Of a stretch of DNA of 64,000 nucleotides, positions 8,204-16,824 are shown piece by piece. The position numbers were made by a program, and so were the translations under genes. The notes under the pieces were generated by a model that saw only the letters and a program-made list of their open reading frames with translations, ran no database searches and was not told the DNA's origin. Origin of the DNA: Roseburia sp. CAG:10041_57 (lineage in GTDB: Bacteria > Bacillota > Clostridia > Lachnospirales > Lachnospiraceae); the NCBI GenBank assembly GCA_001916965.1, contig MNTL01000001.1, positions 186,001 through 250,000 of the forward strand, read 5' to 3'. The number at the start of each line of letters is the position of its first letter. Position 1 is the stretch's first letter.

Positions 8204-9118
8204 TTACCTTAACATAAGAAAAGCACCCAGATTGCCTCTCCTGCCATGACTCGCCCTATGGCTGAACAGGAATTGTGGATTGCAGCAGGTGCAGATATCC
8301 GTAACTGCAATCTGTTCTGCGGGGATTCCTGCCTCACGCATAACACAGTAATTCGCATACCATAGATCCAACTGATATTTGCCATTGCCCTTATCCTGCA
8401 AAAGGCAATTGTCTATATCTGTCTCAGTAATCTCCTGCTGATAACGCTGCAGATATTCCACTGCCAGATTCCTGTCTGGTGTAAACTGTTTGGCAAAAGC
8501 CACAGCAACTTCCTCACTCACTTCATAGCAGCTCTGACAAATAGAAGGTCCTATTGCCGCCTGTACAGCTTCCGGTCTGGTTCCAAATGCGTCACTCATG
8601 GAGTCAATCATCTTCTGTCCCATTCTTCCAACTGTTCCTCTCCAGCCGGAATGAGCAAGTCCTATCGCATGATGCACAGGGTCTACAAAATAAAGTGGTA
8701 CACAATCGGCAAAGAAGCAGGCTAACAAAACGCCTGATTCATCCGTAATCAGCCCGTCTATATCAGAATAATCCTTTTTCCGTGTTACACCTTTTCCTTT
8801 ATCTGCACTGCTCACTCTGCGCACATTAGTAGTATGTGTCTGATGGGATGCTACCACATCATCAGGCGTACAGTCCATAATCGCTGTAAGTCTCCGATAA
8901 TTCTCCATCACAGCTTGCGGATCATCATTACGTGAAAAGCTCAGATTCATGGAAGCAAACTCACCTTCGCTCACCCCTCCTAACCTGGTAGAAAATCCCT
9001 GGCGTATGATTCCTGTCTGCTCCAAATTATCAAATGTAATATAAGTGACACTTGTGTCAGGAATTATCTTTTCCCTTATATTGCAAGTATTTAGTTGTCC
9101 CTTTCTGATTATATTCAA
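8204..9118 (-). CDS. pgeF: Peptidoglycan editing factor PgeF / YfiH (DUF152, multicopper-type fold)
   Basis: In this family, PgeF homologues prevent misincorporation of L-Ser into peptidoglycan precursors; purine nucleoside phosphorylase activity is also reported. The metal-site motifs are present: SHQTHTTNV, FFADCVPLYFVD, AHSGWRGT, AAIGPSICQSCYEV and a C-terminal CTCC. It is 304 residues. No in-frame ATG lies near the family start; a TTG at 9118 preceded by AGAGGAG is the best start. It is the last gene of the lepB-rbgA-rnhB operon. Confidence 0.88.
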   Translation of the reverse strand: MNIIRKGQLNTCNIREKIIPDTSVTYITFDNLEQTGIIRQGFSTRLGGVSEGEFASMNLSFSRNDDPQAVMENYRRLTAIMDCTPDDVVASHQTHTTNVRRVSSADKGKGVTRKKDYSDIDGLITDESGVLLACFFADCVPLYFVDPVHHAIGLAHSGWRGTVGRMGQKMIDSMSDAFGTRPEAVQAAIGPSICQSCYEVSEEVAVAFAKQFTPDRNLAVEYLQRYQQEITETDIDNCLLQDKGNGKYQLDLWYANYCVMREAGIPAEQIAVTDICTCCNPQFLFSHRASHGRRGNLGAFLMLR

Positions 9119-9151
9119 TTCTTATTTATCTCCTCTTTAAAATCCTGCCAG

Positions 9152-9505
9152 TTACCACACATGTTCAAACGCATTCTGATGCCATATGACTTCATCAGAA
9201 TAGAAAGCAATCACATCATAACGTATCGGCGTAAATTCGCTAATTCCATGTGTCATCCTGTAATAATCTGCCACATGACAGATATTTTGCCTTTTTCGGT
9301 AATTTACAGCTTCCTCCGGGGCTCCTTTACGTGTATCTTTACGGTATTTCACCTCTACGAACACCAGATAATCCCCATCACGGGCGATCAGATCTATTTC
9401 ACCTTTACGATTTCGGTAGTTCAATTCCAGAACGTGAACACCCTTAGCCTGTAGATACTGTGCAGCCTTTTGCTCATATTCGCTTCCCGTCTGCCTTTTG
9501 TTCAT
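9152..9505 (-). CDS. yraN: UPF0102 / YraN family endonuclease-like protein
   Basis: A small (117 residues) PD-(D/E)xK nuclease-fold protein. Visible are GSEYEQKAAQYL at the N-terminus and the catalytic-like GEIDLIARDGDYLVFVEVK with Asp, Glu and Lys correctly spaced. Its cellular role is not established. In-frame ATGs exist at 9514 and 9505; AAAGG is too close to the first, so I choose 9505. Its start overlaps the end of the FlhB-like gene, suggesting translational coupling. It sits in the conserved rnhB-ylqG-ylqH-yraN order. Confidence 0.85.
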   Translation of the reverse strand: MNKRQTGSEYEQKAAQYLQAKGVHVLELNYRNRKGEIDLIARDGDYLVFVEVKYRKDTRKGAPEEAVNYRKRQNICHVADYYRMTHGISEFTPIRYDVIAFYSDEVIWHQNAFEHVW

Positions 9506-9788
9506 GATATGCATTTACCTTTGCTTTTATTTTATCCATACTGTCAACAAACACCAGAATCTCTGCAACAGCGCTATATAATTCTGGTGGAATCATATCA
9601 CCAATCTCAAGCTTTGAAAGTGTATCAGCCAACTTATCATCACGATGAACAGGAATATTGGAATCTTTGGCCTTTTCTATAATACGATCAGCCAATGCAC
9701 CACGTCCCATGGCAATTACTTTTGGTGCATTATCGGCAGGATCGTATTCCAGAGCTACTGCCTGAGTTGGTTTTCTCTTCTCATCCAT
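9474..9788 (-). CDS. Stand-alone FlhB C-terminal-domain-like protein (YlqH type)
   Basis: This 104-residue protein matches only the cytoplasmic domain of FlhB/EscU export-gate proteins, with no transmembrane part. It keeps AVALEYDPADNAPKVIAMGRG, where FlhB has its NPTH autocleavage region, but NPTH itself is absent. The rest follows FlhB-C: D-x-x-LA-x-x-L...IPPELYSAVAEILVFV. A GGAGG precedes the ATG. It follows the FliK-like gene by 12 bp; in flagella FliK and FlhB interact, so the pair may form a small complex. Function unknown. Confidence 0.85.
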   Translation of the reverse strand: MDEKRKPTQAVALEYDPADNAPKVIAMGRGALADRIIEKAKDSNIPVHRDDKLADTLSKLEIGDMIPPELYSAVAEILVFVDSMDKIKAKVNAYHEQKADGKRI

Positions 9789-9800
9789 CAGTATCTCCTC

Positions 9801-11519
9801 CTATGCCTTAATATCAAAAGCCTGGTAACTAAGCGGTGTAACAGCAACTCCAGACTGTTCTTCCATGATATCCATAACTGACTTTTGTTCCTGTCTTGGT
9901 TCTACATATGTTTTGCAGACATACCCGGCTCTAGTCAGCCTCTGCGTCAATTCTTCCATATGCTCCTGTATAAATGCAACCACGTCTTCATTCAGGCAAA
10001 ATCTTGTAGTCAGCATAGCCTTTTCTGTCTCCAGTGATATCTTGACATCCATTGGTCCAAGATTAGCCATATCCAGATGCAGCAGAGCTGTAAGCGTGCC
10101 GCCTTTTTTTGCAAGATTCTTCTTGTTTGTATATACATACAGTTCGCCATTTGCATTCTTCCCTGCCATCTTCAGTGGAAGCTGCACATATTGAAAAGAC
10201 TGATTCAGCTCATTCATAAAACTGATGTTTTCATGGATATTCTTTGCACCGGAGCCTGCCGCATGATTCGTGTCAGATTCCTGCATAAGCTGAGATAGCT
10301 TCTCACTTTCCGCACTCAGACGTGAATAGAACTGTTCTACCTTTTGTTTGTCACCGACTTCTTCCGGTGCAAGCATCCATTTATCTGTAAATGCTTTCGT
10401 CAGAATCTCACGAAATCGGTCAGAATGATAGATTTTTTCTTTCTCCTGTGGCGTATCTTCCAGCCATTGGGTGAGCTGCTGTTTCCAATCCGGCTCATAT
10501 GTAAAAAGCTTTGCCTGCTGTGTATCCTTGGCTTGTATAGTCTCTTTGGGCATTTCTACAGGTTGTTCAACCGCTTTCATCTCAGGTGTAGACACTTTTC
10601 TCTGTTCAGGGGAAGAACCAACAGTCTGTTCTACATTGGGATTCTGTTCCGGTTTCCCAACGGTTTGGCTGATATTCTGCTGTACGGAATCACTATTTAC
10701 TGCCGGTTGTGTATCTGTTGACTCACCCACTGTCTGTTCAGGATTCATCAGCTTCCCCTGCTGTATGGACTCCGCTCCATCCTGCAAAAGGAACTGTATC
10801 ACACGATCCATGTAAGCAACAGGAGCCGTCCCGGTTCCACCCATATTGGCAGCAGAAGAATCTGTACCCATCAAATCTTCATATAATGATAAAATCTCTT
10901 TCGTTGTATCTTCTATCGCTGCGGTAAGCTGATGTTCCATTCCCTTATATTGGGCATATTGAGTCAGATTATTTTGTGTGACCGGAATATTAAGCTTATT
11001 CAGATGAAGTATATCTGCGACAGGAGCCTGTGGATTCTGTGCGACCTGGCGATACAGTTTAGGCAGGTTACTCTTATCTATGGATATACCATTCTCAATC
11101 ATCATTGATACGAGCTGTAGATTCTTGGAATTGACAGGAAGTGAGGCTGCCCGTAAGGCGGCTTCTCCAACCTGTTGCTGTAACAGATTGGTGTATAACG
11201 GCTTTAGAACAATTCTGTTATTTTCATTGGACTGTACTTCAAAATTCAGAATCTGACCTAATGCAAGCTGCATCTGTGCTTCCAGTTTAGCTGTCATATA
11301 TTGACCGTTTGATAACTGGAGCTGGATTTCCTGTCCGTTTACAGATGCAATCTCACCCTGAAAAGTATCACCAGCCTGAAGCTCTGATAAGAATTCTATA
11401 GAAGTCTGGCTTCCAATTGTTTTAGGATTGGCTGTCTCTCCCATCTGTGGAAGATAACCCTGATTTACAGATGATGCATAGCCCTGACCTTGCATCATTG
11501 TTGATGAATATCCATCCAA
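9801..11519 (-). CDS. FliK-like (YlqG type) protein
   Basis: A 572-residue protein. The N-terminal part (about 35-130) is beta-rich with GDTFQGEIASVNGQEIQLQL. The middle (about 270-330) is Gln/Pro/Thr-rich with three QTVG repeats, probably disordered. The C-terminus (about 455-550) resembles the flagellar hook-length control domain of FliK (LTALLHLDMANLGPMDVKIS). The SD-like GGGGGTG sits 7 nt before a TTG at 11519, which I take as the start; there is no suitable ATG. It corresponds in position to ylqG of Bacillus. No other flagellar gene is in this window, so a direct hook role cannot be claimed. Confidence 0.78.
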   Translation of the reverse strand: MDGYSSTMMQGQGYASSVNQGYLPQMGETANPKTIGSQTSIEFLSELQAGDTFQGEIASVNGQEIQLQLSNGQYMTAKLEAQMQLALGQILNFEVQSNENNRIVLKPLYTNLLQQQVGEAALRAASLPVNSKNLQLVSMMIENGISIDKSNLPKLYRQVAQNPQAPVADILHLNKLNIPVTQNNLTQYAQYKGMEHQLTAAIEDTTKEILSLYEDLMGTDSSAANMGGTGTAPVAYMDRVIQFLLQDGAESIQQGKLMNPEQTVGESTDTQPAVNSDSVQQNISQTVGKPEQNPNVEQTVGSSPEQRKVSTPEMKAVEQPVEMPKETIQAKDTQQAKLFTYEPDWKQQLTQWLEDTPQEKEKIYHSDRFREILTKAFTDKWMLAPEEVGDKQKVEQFYSRLSAESEKLSQLMQESDTNHAAGSGAKNIHENISFMNELNQSFQYVQLPLKMAGKNANGELYVYTNKKNLAKKGGTLTALLHLDMANLGPMDVKISLETEKAMLTTRFCLNEDVVAFIQEHMEELTQRLTRAGYVCKTYVEPRQEQKSVMDIMEEQSGVAVTPLSYQAFDIKA

Positions 11520-11561
11520 TCTGTTTCACCCCCATTTATTGCACAATCCTATCAGATATCA

Positions 11562-12317
11562 TTACAGAAAATTCTGTATAAAAGTCCTTCTATGTATTGG
11601 TGTTGGACCATATTTCTTTAAAGCCTCAATATGGGCTGCAGAACCGTATCCCTTATTCTCAGCGAAATGATATTCAGGATATAATTCATCATATTTTACC
11701 ATCATCCGGTCTCTTGTGACCTTTGCCACGATACTTGCTGCAGCAATGGAAACGCTCTTGGCATCTCCCTTGATGATTGGCACCTGCTGTATTGTTACCT
11801 TTGGGATTGTGACTGCATCATTTAATAATATATCGGGCTGAACAGCCAATTTACTAATAGCTTCTCTCATAGCTTCATAGGTTGCCTGAAGGATATTGAT
11901 TTCATCAATTCTTTCGTAAGAAGCATATCCTAATCCAACAGCCACAGCCTGCTCCATGATAATATCATATAATTCTTCACGTTTTTTGGCTGTAAGCTGT
12001 TTGGAATCATTCAGATACAGGATTTTACAGTCTTTTGGCAAGATCACTGCACCAGCCACTACAGGACCAGCCAACGGTCCTCTGCCTACTTCATCAATGC
12101 CACAGATGTATCCATAGGAAGCATATTCCTTTTCATATTTCTTCATCTGCTCTGTACGGGCAATTTCATGCTCTATCGCTTCCATTCGCTTGTGTGCCTT
12201 TGCAACAAGTGCCTGTACTCCGCTTCTTTCATCCGATTCATATTCTTTCACGAAAACAGGCAGCATATCATCCTTGGCTGCCTGTAATTCTTCTTTTATT
12301 TCACTGATTTTCTTCAT
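11562..12317 (-). CDS. rnhB: Ribonuclease HII
   Basis: It cleaves RNA in RNA/DNA hybrids and removes single ribonucleotides from DNA. The active-site motif GIDEVGRGPLAGPVVAGAV starts near residue 73; NDSKQLTAKKRE and SIVAKVTRDRMM follow. An N-terminal helical extension of about 70 residues is typical of Firmicute RNase HII; total 251 residues. It lies between lepB and the FliK-like gene. Confidence 0.96.
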   Translation of the reverse strand: MKKISEIKEELQAAKDDMLPVFVKEYESDERSGVQALVAKAHKRMEAIEHEIARTEQMKKYEKEYASYGYICGIDEVGRGPLAGPVVAGAVILPKDCKILYLNDSKQLTAKKREELYDIIMEQAVAVGLGYASYERIDEINILQATYEAMREAISKLAVQPDILLNDAVTIPKVTIQQVPIIKGDAKSVSIAAASIVAKVTRDRMMVKYDELYPEYHFAENKGYGSAAHIEALKKYGPTPIHRRTFIQNFL

Positions 12318-12332
12318 GTATATTACCGTACC

Positions 12333-12872
12333 TTACTGGTGCTTTAACACACCGAACTTGGAAAATGGCCATATTCTGACCCATGCCCTGCCTATAATAT
12401 CTTTACGATGGATATTACCTACTGACGGATCACGGCTGTCTGAACTGTTGTTCCGGTTATCCCCCATGACAAAATATTCGTCTTTCCCTAACGTAATTGG
12501 CTCAGCGGCTCTTCCCGGATTCTGAATCACTTCCCGCCCATATGACTCTTCCAGCAGACTTCCATTGATATAGATATTGCCATCATAGTCTATCTGCACT
12601 GTTTCGCCAGGCATTCCAATAATTCGTTTAATGTAATATGTATCTGTATCATATTGAAAGGGGAAAACAATAATATCAAATCGCTTCGGTTCCGAAAACC
12701 TGTAAGTGATCTTATCTACCAACAGATTGTCACCATCGCTGAGAGTGGTCTCCATACTGCTTCCACTGACCTGTGTACGCTGTCCTACATAAGTAATAAT
12801 CAAGTATGCTGCACATAATACAACCAGTAAATAAATACTGGTGCTTAGAATTTCCTTCATTATATTTTTCAT
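12333..12872 (-). CDS. lepB: Signal peptidase I (first copy)
   Basis: It cleaves signal peptides of exported proteins at the outer membrane face. A single N-terminal transmembrane segment (about residues 8-28) is followed by catalytic Ser39 in GSSM and Lys82 in YYIKRIIGMPGE; the C-terminal box is GDNRNNSSDSRD. At 179 residues it is the Gram-positive type. It is 18 bp downstream of rbgA, with a second signal peptidase on the other side of rbgA. Confidence 0.95.
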   Translation of the reverse strand: MKNIMKEILSTSIYLLVVLCAAYLIITYVGQRTQVSGSSMETTLSDGDNLLVDKITYRFSEPKRFDIIVFPFQYDTDTYYIKRIIGMPGETVQIDYDGNIYINGSLLEESYGREVIQNPGRAAEPITLGKDEYFVMGDNRNNSSDSRDPSVGNIHRKDIIGRAWVRIWPFSKFGVLKHQ

Positions 12873-12890
12873 TGATGTATTTCCCCTGTT

Positions 12891-13760
12891 TTATTCTTCA
12901 TCCACCTTATTCTCAACAGGTGCATGTTCAATTGTAATTCTGCCTAATCGTCCGCTTCTGAAATCTTCTACAACAAGTGCAGAGGCTTTCATAATGTCCA
13001 ACTCTTCGCCTTTAAGGTAACATCTTCTGCTGATGCAGATTTCTTTTAATGTATCATAGGCATCAGGCTGCACTGTAATTTCATATCTTTTCTCAAGAAG
13101 ACCTTCATAGGAAGATGCGATAAATTGAATTAACTCAAAAGCAAGTTCATCCAGATGAATAATTTCATCGTTCATAGAGCCTATCATGGCAAGATGTAAT
13201 CCCACTGTCTGATCTTCGAACTTGGGCCACAGAATTCCAGGCGTATCCAGCAATTCCAGTCCCTTATTCAGGCGAATCCACTGTTTACCCTTGGTAACGC
13301 CGGGCTTGTTACCTGTCTTGGCACATGCTTTTCCTGCAAAAGAATTAATAAAAGTAGACTTGCCAACATTTGGGATTCCTACAACCATTGCCCTTACAGG
13401 ACGGTTGATGATACCCCTGCGGCGGTCTCTTTCAATTTTATCTTTACATACTTCCTGTACTACATTCTGAATGGATTTTACACCGGTTCCATTCTTTGAG
13501 TTAATTTCAACAGCCCGAATACCACGCTGGGCGAAGTATTCCAACCATAATTTATTCTGTCTGGCATCTGCTAAATCTGATTTGTTCAAAAGAATCAAAC
13601 GGGATTTATTCTTGCCAAGCTCATCAATGTCAGGATTGCGGCTCCCTAAGGGAATTCTTGCATCCACAAGTTCAATCACGAGATCTATAAGCTTGATATC
13701 CTCCTGCATCATTCTCTTTGCTTTGGTCATATGACCTGGATACCATTGATAATTTGCCAT
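12891..13760 (-). CDS. rbgA: Ribosome biogenesis GTPase RbgA (YlqF)
   Basis: A circularly permuted GTPase needed for late 50S assembly. The motif order shows the permutation: G4 (LNKSDLAD) comes before G1 (GIPNVGKST) and G3 (DTPG). The N-terminal YPGHMTKAKR is characteristic. It is 289 residues. Its usual neighbour rplS lies just upstream, separated here by the second lepB, a terminator and a palindromic repeat. Confidence 0.96.
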   Translation of the reverse strand: MANYQWYPGHMTKAKRMMQEDIKLIDLVIELVDARIPLGSRNPDIDELGKNKSRLILLNKSDLADARQNKLWLEYFAQRGIRAVEINSKNGTGVKSIQNVVQEVCKDKIERDRRRGIINRPVRAMVVGIPNVGKSTFINSFAGKACAKTGNKPGVTKGKQWIRLNKGLELLDTPGILWPKFEDQTVGLHLAMIGSMNDEIIHLDELAFELIQFIASSYEGLLEKRYEITVQPDAYDTLKEICISRRCYLKGEELDIMKASALVVEDFRSGRLGRITIEHAPVENKVDEE

Positions 13761-13781
13761 ATACTACCTGTCCTTTTCCAA

Positions 13782-14363
13782 TTAATTCACAAAGCCCATA
13801 GAACTGCTCTGTGCTGCCATCTTAAACCACGCTTTACCAATAATATGTTCTTTCTTGATATTTCCAATATTGGCAGAACGGCTGTCTTCACTGTTATTAC
13901 AGTTATCTCCAATTACAAAATATTCATCATCACCAAGTTCAATTTTATTCTCAGCTAATCCGGCTTCTGCGATCTTATCATTGATATATTCGTCCTGCAC
14001 TTCGTTGTTTACGTAGAGTATACCATTCTTTACGTACAGTTCATCACCGGGTACAGCTACTACTCTTTTTACATAATAATGGGACTTTTCATTTCCATTT
14101 GGTAAAAAGACAACAACATCCCCTGCCTTTGGAGAAGTAATCTTATAAACCAGCCTGTTCAGGAAAATCTCCTGTCCATTGTACAGACTGGGTTCCATAG
14201 AAGAACCTATAATACTGGTCTTCATTCCAATGCAGTATACCACCAGCAACGCCAGAATAATTGACATGACGATCCAGAATATCCAGCTGATAATTTCATG
14301 AATTAATGCGATATTTAGTTTTTTCTTTTTCTGATAAAAAGTAAGTCCTTTACGTCGAGCCAT
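13782..14363 (-). CDS. lepB: Signal peptidase I (second copy)
   Basis: A 193-residue type I signal peptidase with one transmembrane helix (about 22-46), catalytic Ser55 in GSSM, Lys99 in HYYVKRVVAVPGD and the box GDNCNNSEDSRS. The N-terminus is strongly basic. It differs clearly from the copy at 12333-12872, so the two are old paralogues with possibly different substrates. It begins the rbgA-rnhB-pgeF transcription unit, 21 bp before rbgA. Confidence 0.95.
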   Translation of the reverse strand: MARRKGLTFYQKKKKLNIALIHEIISWIFWIVMSIILALLVVYCIGMKTSIIGSSMEPSLYNGQEIFLNRLVYKITSPKAGDVVVFLPNGNEKSHYYVKRVVAVPGDELYVKNGILYVNNEVQDEYINDKIAEAGLAENKIELGDDEYFVIGDNCNNSEDSRSANIGNIKKEHIIGKAWFKMAAQSSSMGFVN

Positions 14364-14397
14364 CGTTTTCCCATATCCTGTTATACATACTGCTACC

Positions 14398-14426
14398 AGT
14401 ATACCTCAATTATGTGTTCAACGCAA
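14398..14426 (-). promoter_or_regulatory. Candidate promoter for lepB-rbgA-rnhB-pgeF unit
   Basis: On the minus strand TTGCGT (14421-14426), a 17-bp spacer and TATACT (14398-14403), about 35 bp before the lepB ATG. It lies downstream of the rplS terminator, consistent with a new transcription unit. Confidence 0.6.
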
Positions 14427-14493
14427 CGTTCTATTTCATGCAATCCGTTCTTGTTAAAATCTTAACGTATAATATTGTTTACAAAATCAGTAA

Positions 14494-14522
14494 TAAAAAA
14501 CGGAGTCCATAACGGACCCCGC
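14494..14522 (-). terminator. Terminator of the ylxM-to-rplS operon
   Basis: On the minus strand CGGGGTCC-GTTAT-GGACTCCG is followed by TTTTTT. It lies beyond the palindromic repeat that follows rplS, so the repeat is transcribed in the 3' untranslated region. Confidence 0.88.
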
Positions 14523-14554
14523 TTCTATTCTTGAACAAATTATGTTTCAATTAT

Positions 14555-14699
14555 TGTAACTATTCAGAACCCCATGCGCAAAACCGCATCTTCGATGCTT
14601 TTCTTTTGCTTATGTGGTTACTTCGCCATATAAATTGTGTCAAATATGCTTATAAATAAGCATATTCTGCCTCAATTTGCATGGCTCTGAATAGTTACC
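14555..14699. repeat. Palindromic element, family A (long copy)
   Basis: The outer arms TAACTATTCAGAACC and GGCTCTGAATAGTTA are near-perfect complements. Inside is a core AAATTGTGTCAAATATGC...GCATATT...CTCAATTTGCATGG that also occurs at 43144-43230. This copy carries extra hairpins: GCATC-TTC-GATGC (14586-14598) and ATATGCTTAT-AA-ATAAGCATAT. The element ends 2 bp from the rplS stop codon. With the terminator and lepB promoter it fills the gene-free stretch 14364-14701. Confidence 0.85.
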
Positions 14700-14701
14700 A
14701 A

Positions 14702-15049
14702 TTATTTAACAAGCTCTTTAACCTTAGCTTTCTTACCTACACGATTTCTTAAGTAGTTAAGCTTAGCTCTTCTAACTTTACCGGTTCTAACTACTTCTAC
14801 CTTCTCAACGTTAGGAGAATGCATAGGCCATGTCTTCTCAACGCCAACGCCGTTAGAAATCTTTCTTACTGTGAAAGTCTCACGGTTGCTGCCGCCCTGA
14901 ATCTTTAATACAGTACCTTCGAAAACCTGTACTCTTTCGCGGTTACCTTCCTTGATCTTACCATAAACCTTAACTGTATCACCTACGTTAAACTTGTCTA
15001 CGGATTCCTTTAACTGAGCCTGTTCGATCTCTTTAATAATTTCGTTCAT
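14702..15049 (-). CDS. rplS: 50S ribosomal protein L19
   Basis: L19 sits at the interface of the 30S and 50S subunits. The 115-residue protein has the typical FNVGDTVKVYGKIKEGNRERVQVFEG segment region and ends GKKAKVKELVK. A strong AAGGAGG precedes the ATG. It is the last gene of the SRP/trmD operon, followed by a palindromic element and terminator. Confidence 0.97.
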   Translation of the reverse strand: MNEIIKEIEQAQLKESVDKFNVGDTVKVYGKIKEGNRERVQVFEGTVLKIQGGSNRETFTVRKISNGVGVEKTWPMHSPNVEKVEVVRTGKVRRAKLNYLRNRVGKKAKVKELVK

Positions 15050-15157
15050 TGTTTGCCTCCTTAATCTACTCGACGTTCTTAATACCAGCCTTACCCGAAA
15101 GCCATTCTTCGTATCAGAGGACCATCTTTAATCGCAACATTAATAATATACACTATG
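15050..15157 (-). promoter_or_regulatory. Possible rplS leader region
   Basis: The 108-nt trmD-rplS gap is long for this tightly packed operon. On the minus strand it can form a hairpin closed by GATAC/GTATT with an inner GGCTTTCGGGTAAGGC turn. Some Firmicutes have an L19 leader RNA at this position, but I cannot confirm a match by eye. Confidence 0.3.
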
Positions 15158-15985
15158 TTATTGAATTATGCAAGTATCTTCTTGAATTTTCTCACGGATT
15201 TTTTCCGTATTTTCTTCTTTATTTACCACATTCGTTGATTTGTGGCGGCGTCTCTTGGGTGGAAGTGGCGGATGTGCTTCCATATAAGCCGAATACATGT
15301 CAGGACGTCTCTGCTGTGTTCGCAACAGCGCCTGTTCATGCCGCCATTTCTCAATATTAGCATGATGACCGCTCAACAGTACATCTGGTACCTTTTTCTC
15401 ATGCCATACTTCCGGTCTGGAATACTGTGGATACTCCAGAAGCCCATCAGAATGTGATTCTGTCTGTGCGGATTCTCCATTATTCAGGACACCTGGAACC
15501 AGTCTGGATATGGTATCAATCATGACCATGGCGGGGAGTTCACCACCTGTAAGTACATAATCTCCGATGGAGATATAATCTGTAACAATCTCTTCCAGCA
15601 CACGCTCATCAATACCTTCATAATGACCACACAGAAAGATCAGGTCTTCTTCCTTTGCCAGTTCTACAGCCTTTTGCTGGGAAAAGACTTCACCCTGTGG
15701 TGTCATATAAATCACACGTACCTTTCTGTCAGGGCAAGCTCCCCTGCTATGAATAGATTCCAGTACTGTCCGATACGCATCATATACAGGCTGTGCCTGC
15801 ATCAGCATACCTGCACCGCCACCATATGGATAATCGTCTATTTTCTTGTGCTTATCCAATGTATAATCTCTAATGTTTACTGCATCTAATGAAATGCATT
15901 CCTTCTGCTGCGCTCTTCCAATGATACTTTTGGATAGCCCTTCCATAATCATTTCAGGGAACAGTGTCATAACATGAAAATGCAT
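15158..15985 (-). CDS. trmD: tRNA (guanine37-N1)-methyltransferase TrmD
   Basis: TrmD methylates G37 next to the anticodon and prevents +1 frameshifting. The SPOUT knot motifs are present: DDYPYGGGAGMLMQ, IYMTPQGE, GHYEGIDERV and SIGDYVLTGGELPA. The 275-residue length exceeds the usual 240-250; the extra part is a charged C-terminal tail (KRRRHKST...EENTEKIREK). It follows rimM by 8 bp. Confidence 0.96.
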   Translation of the reverse strand: MHFHVMTLFPEMIMEGLSKSIIGRAQQKECISLDAVNIRDYTLDKHKKIDDYPYGGGAGMLMQAQPVYDAYRTVLESIHSRGACPDRKVRVIYMTPQGEVFSQQKAVELAKEEDLIFLCGHYEGIDERVLEEIVTDYISIGDYVLTGGELPAMVMIDTISRLVPGVLNNGESAQTESHSDGLLEYPQYSRPEVWHEKKVPDVLLSGHHANIEKWRHEQALLRTQQRRPDMYSAYMEAHPPLPPKRRRHKSTNVVNKEENTEKIREKIQEDTCIIQ

Positions 15986-15993
15986 GATGTATC

Positions 15994-16506
15994 CTAGTCC
16001 TCCAATAATCCATCTAATAAATGAATAACCATTTTTCTGTTCTCAATATCTACAGAAAGAATGCATTCTTTGATCGCCGGTACAAGCACACTTCTGCCAT
16101 CGTTCATCTTAATATCATATACATCATTCGCACCGGTTTCGATTACATCTTTTAATATACCAAAAGGCTTATCTTCTTCATCATATACATTGATGTCGAT
16201 CAGATCAGCGATAAAATATTCATCTTTACGAAGTTTTACTGCATTGGCACGAGTAACGTATAAGCTCTTGCCTTTATATCTCTCAATATCATTGATATTG
16301 TCATATCCTTTAAATTTCAGAATCACATACTGTTTGAAGAACTTTACGCCTTCAATTTCCAAAGTAATCTTTTCTTTGCCGGTATCAAGAATTGTTTCTT
16401 TTAATTTCCTGAAACGGTTGGCGTCATCTGTTGTAGGAAATACTTTCACTTCACCACGGATGCCATGTGTCTGGGTAATCACACCCACCTGTAACAAATC
16501 TTCCAT
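15994..16506 (-). CDS. rimM: 16S rRNA processing protein RimM
   Basis: RimM helps mature the 30S head, binding S19. The 170-residue protein starts LLQVGVITQTHGIRGEVKVFP, the RimM signature, and has a C-terminal PRC-barrel part (YDIKMNDGRSVLVPAIKECI). It lies between khpA and trmD, the conserved order. Confidence 0.96.
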   Translation of the reverse strand: MEDLLQVGVITQTHGIRGEVKVFPTTDDANRFRKLKETILDTGKEKITLEIEGVKFFKQYVILKFKGYDNINDIERYKGKSLYVTRANAVKLRKDEYFIADLIDINVYDEEDKPFGILKDVIETGANDVYDIKMNDGRSVLVPAIKECILSVDIENRKMVIHLLDGLLED

Positions 16507-16518
16507 GTAACCTCCAAT

Positions 16519-16552
16519 TAATAAAATAGGGTGCTCTTAAATAAGAACACCC
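16519..16552 (-). terminator. Weak terminator or attenuator between khpA and rimM
   Basis: GGGTGCTCTTA (16529-16539) pairs with TAAGAACACCC (16542-16552) with one mismatch and a 2-nt loop. On the minus strand it is followed by the T-rich CTATTTTATT. It could lower transcription into rimM-trmD-rplS relative to rpsP. Confidence 0.5.
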
Positions 16553-16558
16553 CGAATT

Positions 16559-16792
16559 TTAGACGATTTCAACATCTACCTTGATATTTTCTTTGGATGA
16601 TGCTGCCTTAACAACAGAACGAATTGCCTTTGCAATCCTTCCCTGTTTGCCAATTACCTTACCCATGTCATCAGCTGCAACATGAAGTTCTACTGTAATA
16701 TTCTTACCGCTTCCCTTCTCGGTTACAACAACTTCATCAGGGTTGTCTACAAGAGCCTTTGCAATTACTTCAACTAACTCCTTCATATACAC
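16559..16792 (-). CDS. khpA: KH-domain RNA-binding protein KhpA (YlqC)
   Basis: A 77-residue single KH domain protein; the signature is VIGKQGRIAKAIRSVVKAA with its GxxG loop (GKQG). Homologues bind RNA with KhpB and influence cell elongation and division in Gram-positives. It lies directly after rpsP, as in most Firmicutes. Confidence 0.94.
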   Translation of the reverse strand: MYMKELVEVIAKALVDNPDEVVVTEKGSGKNITVELHVAADDMGKVIGKQGRIAKAIRSVVKAASSKENIKVDVEIV

Positions 16793-16824
16793 ACCTCCAA
16801 GAGAGCTTTCGATATCTTAGCTAC

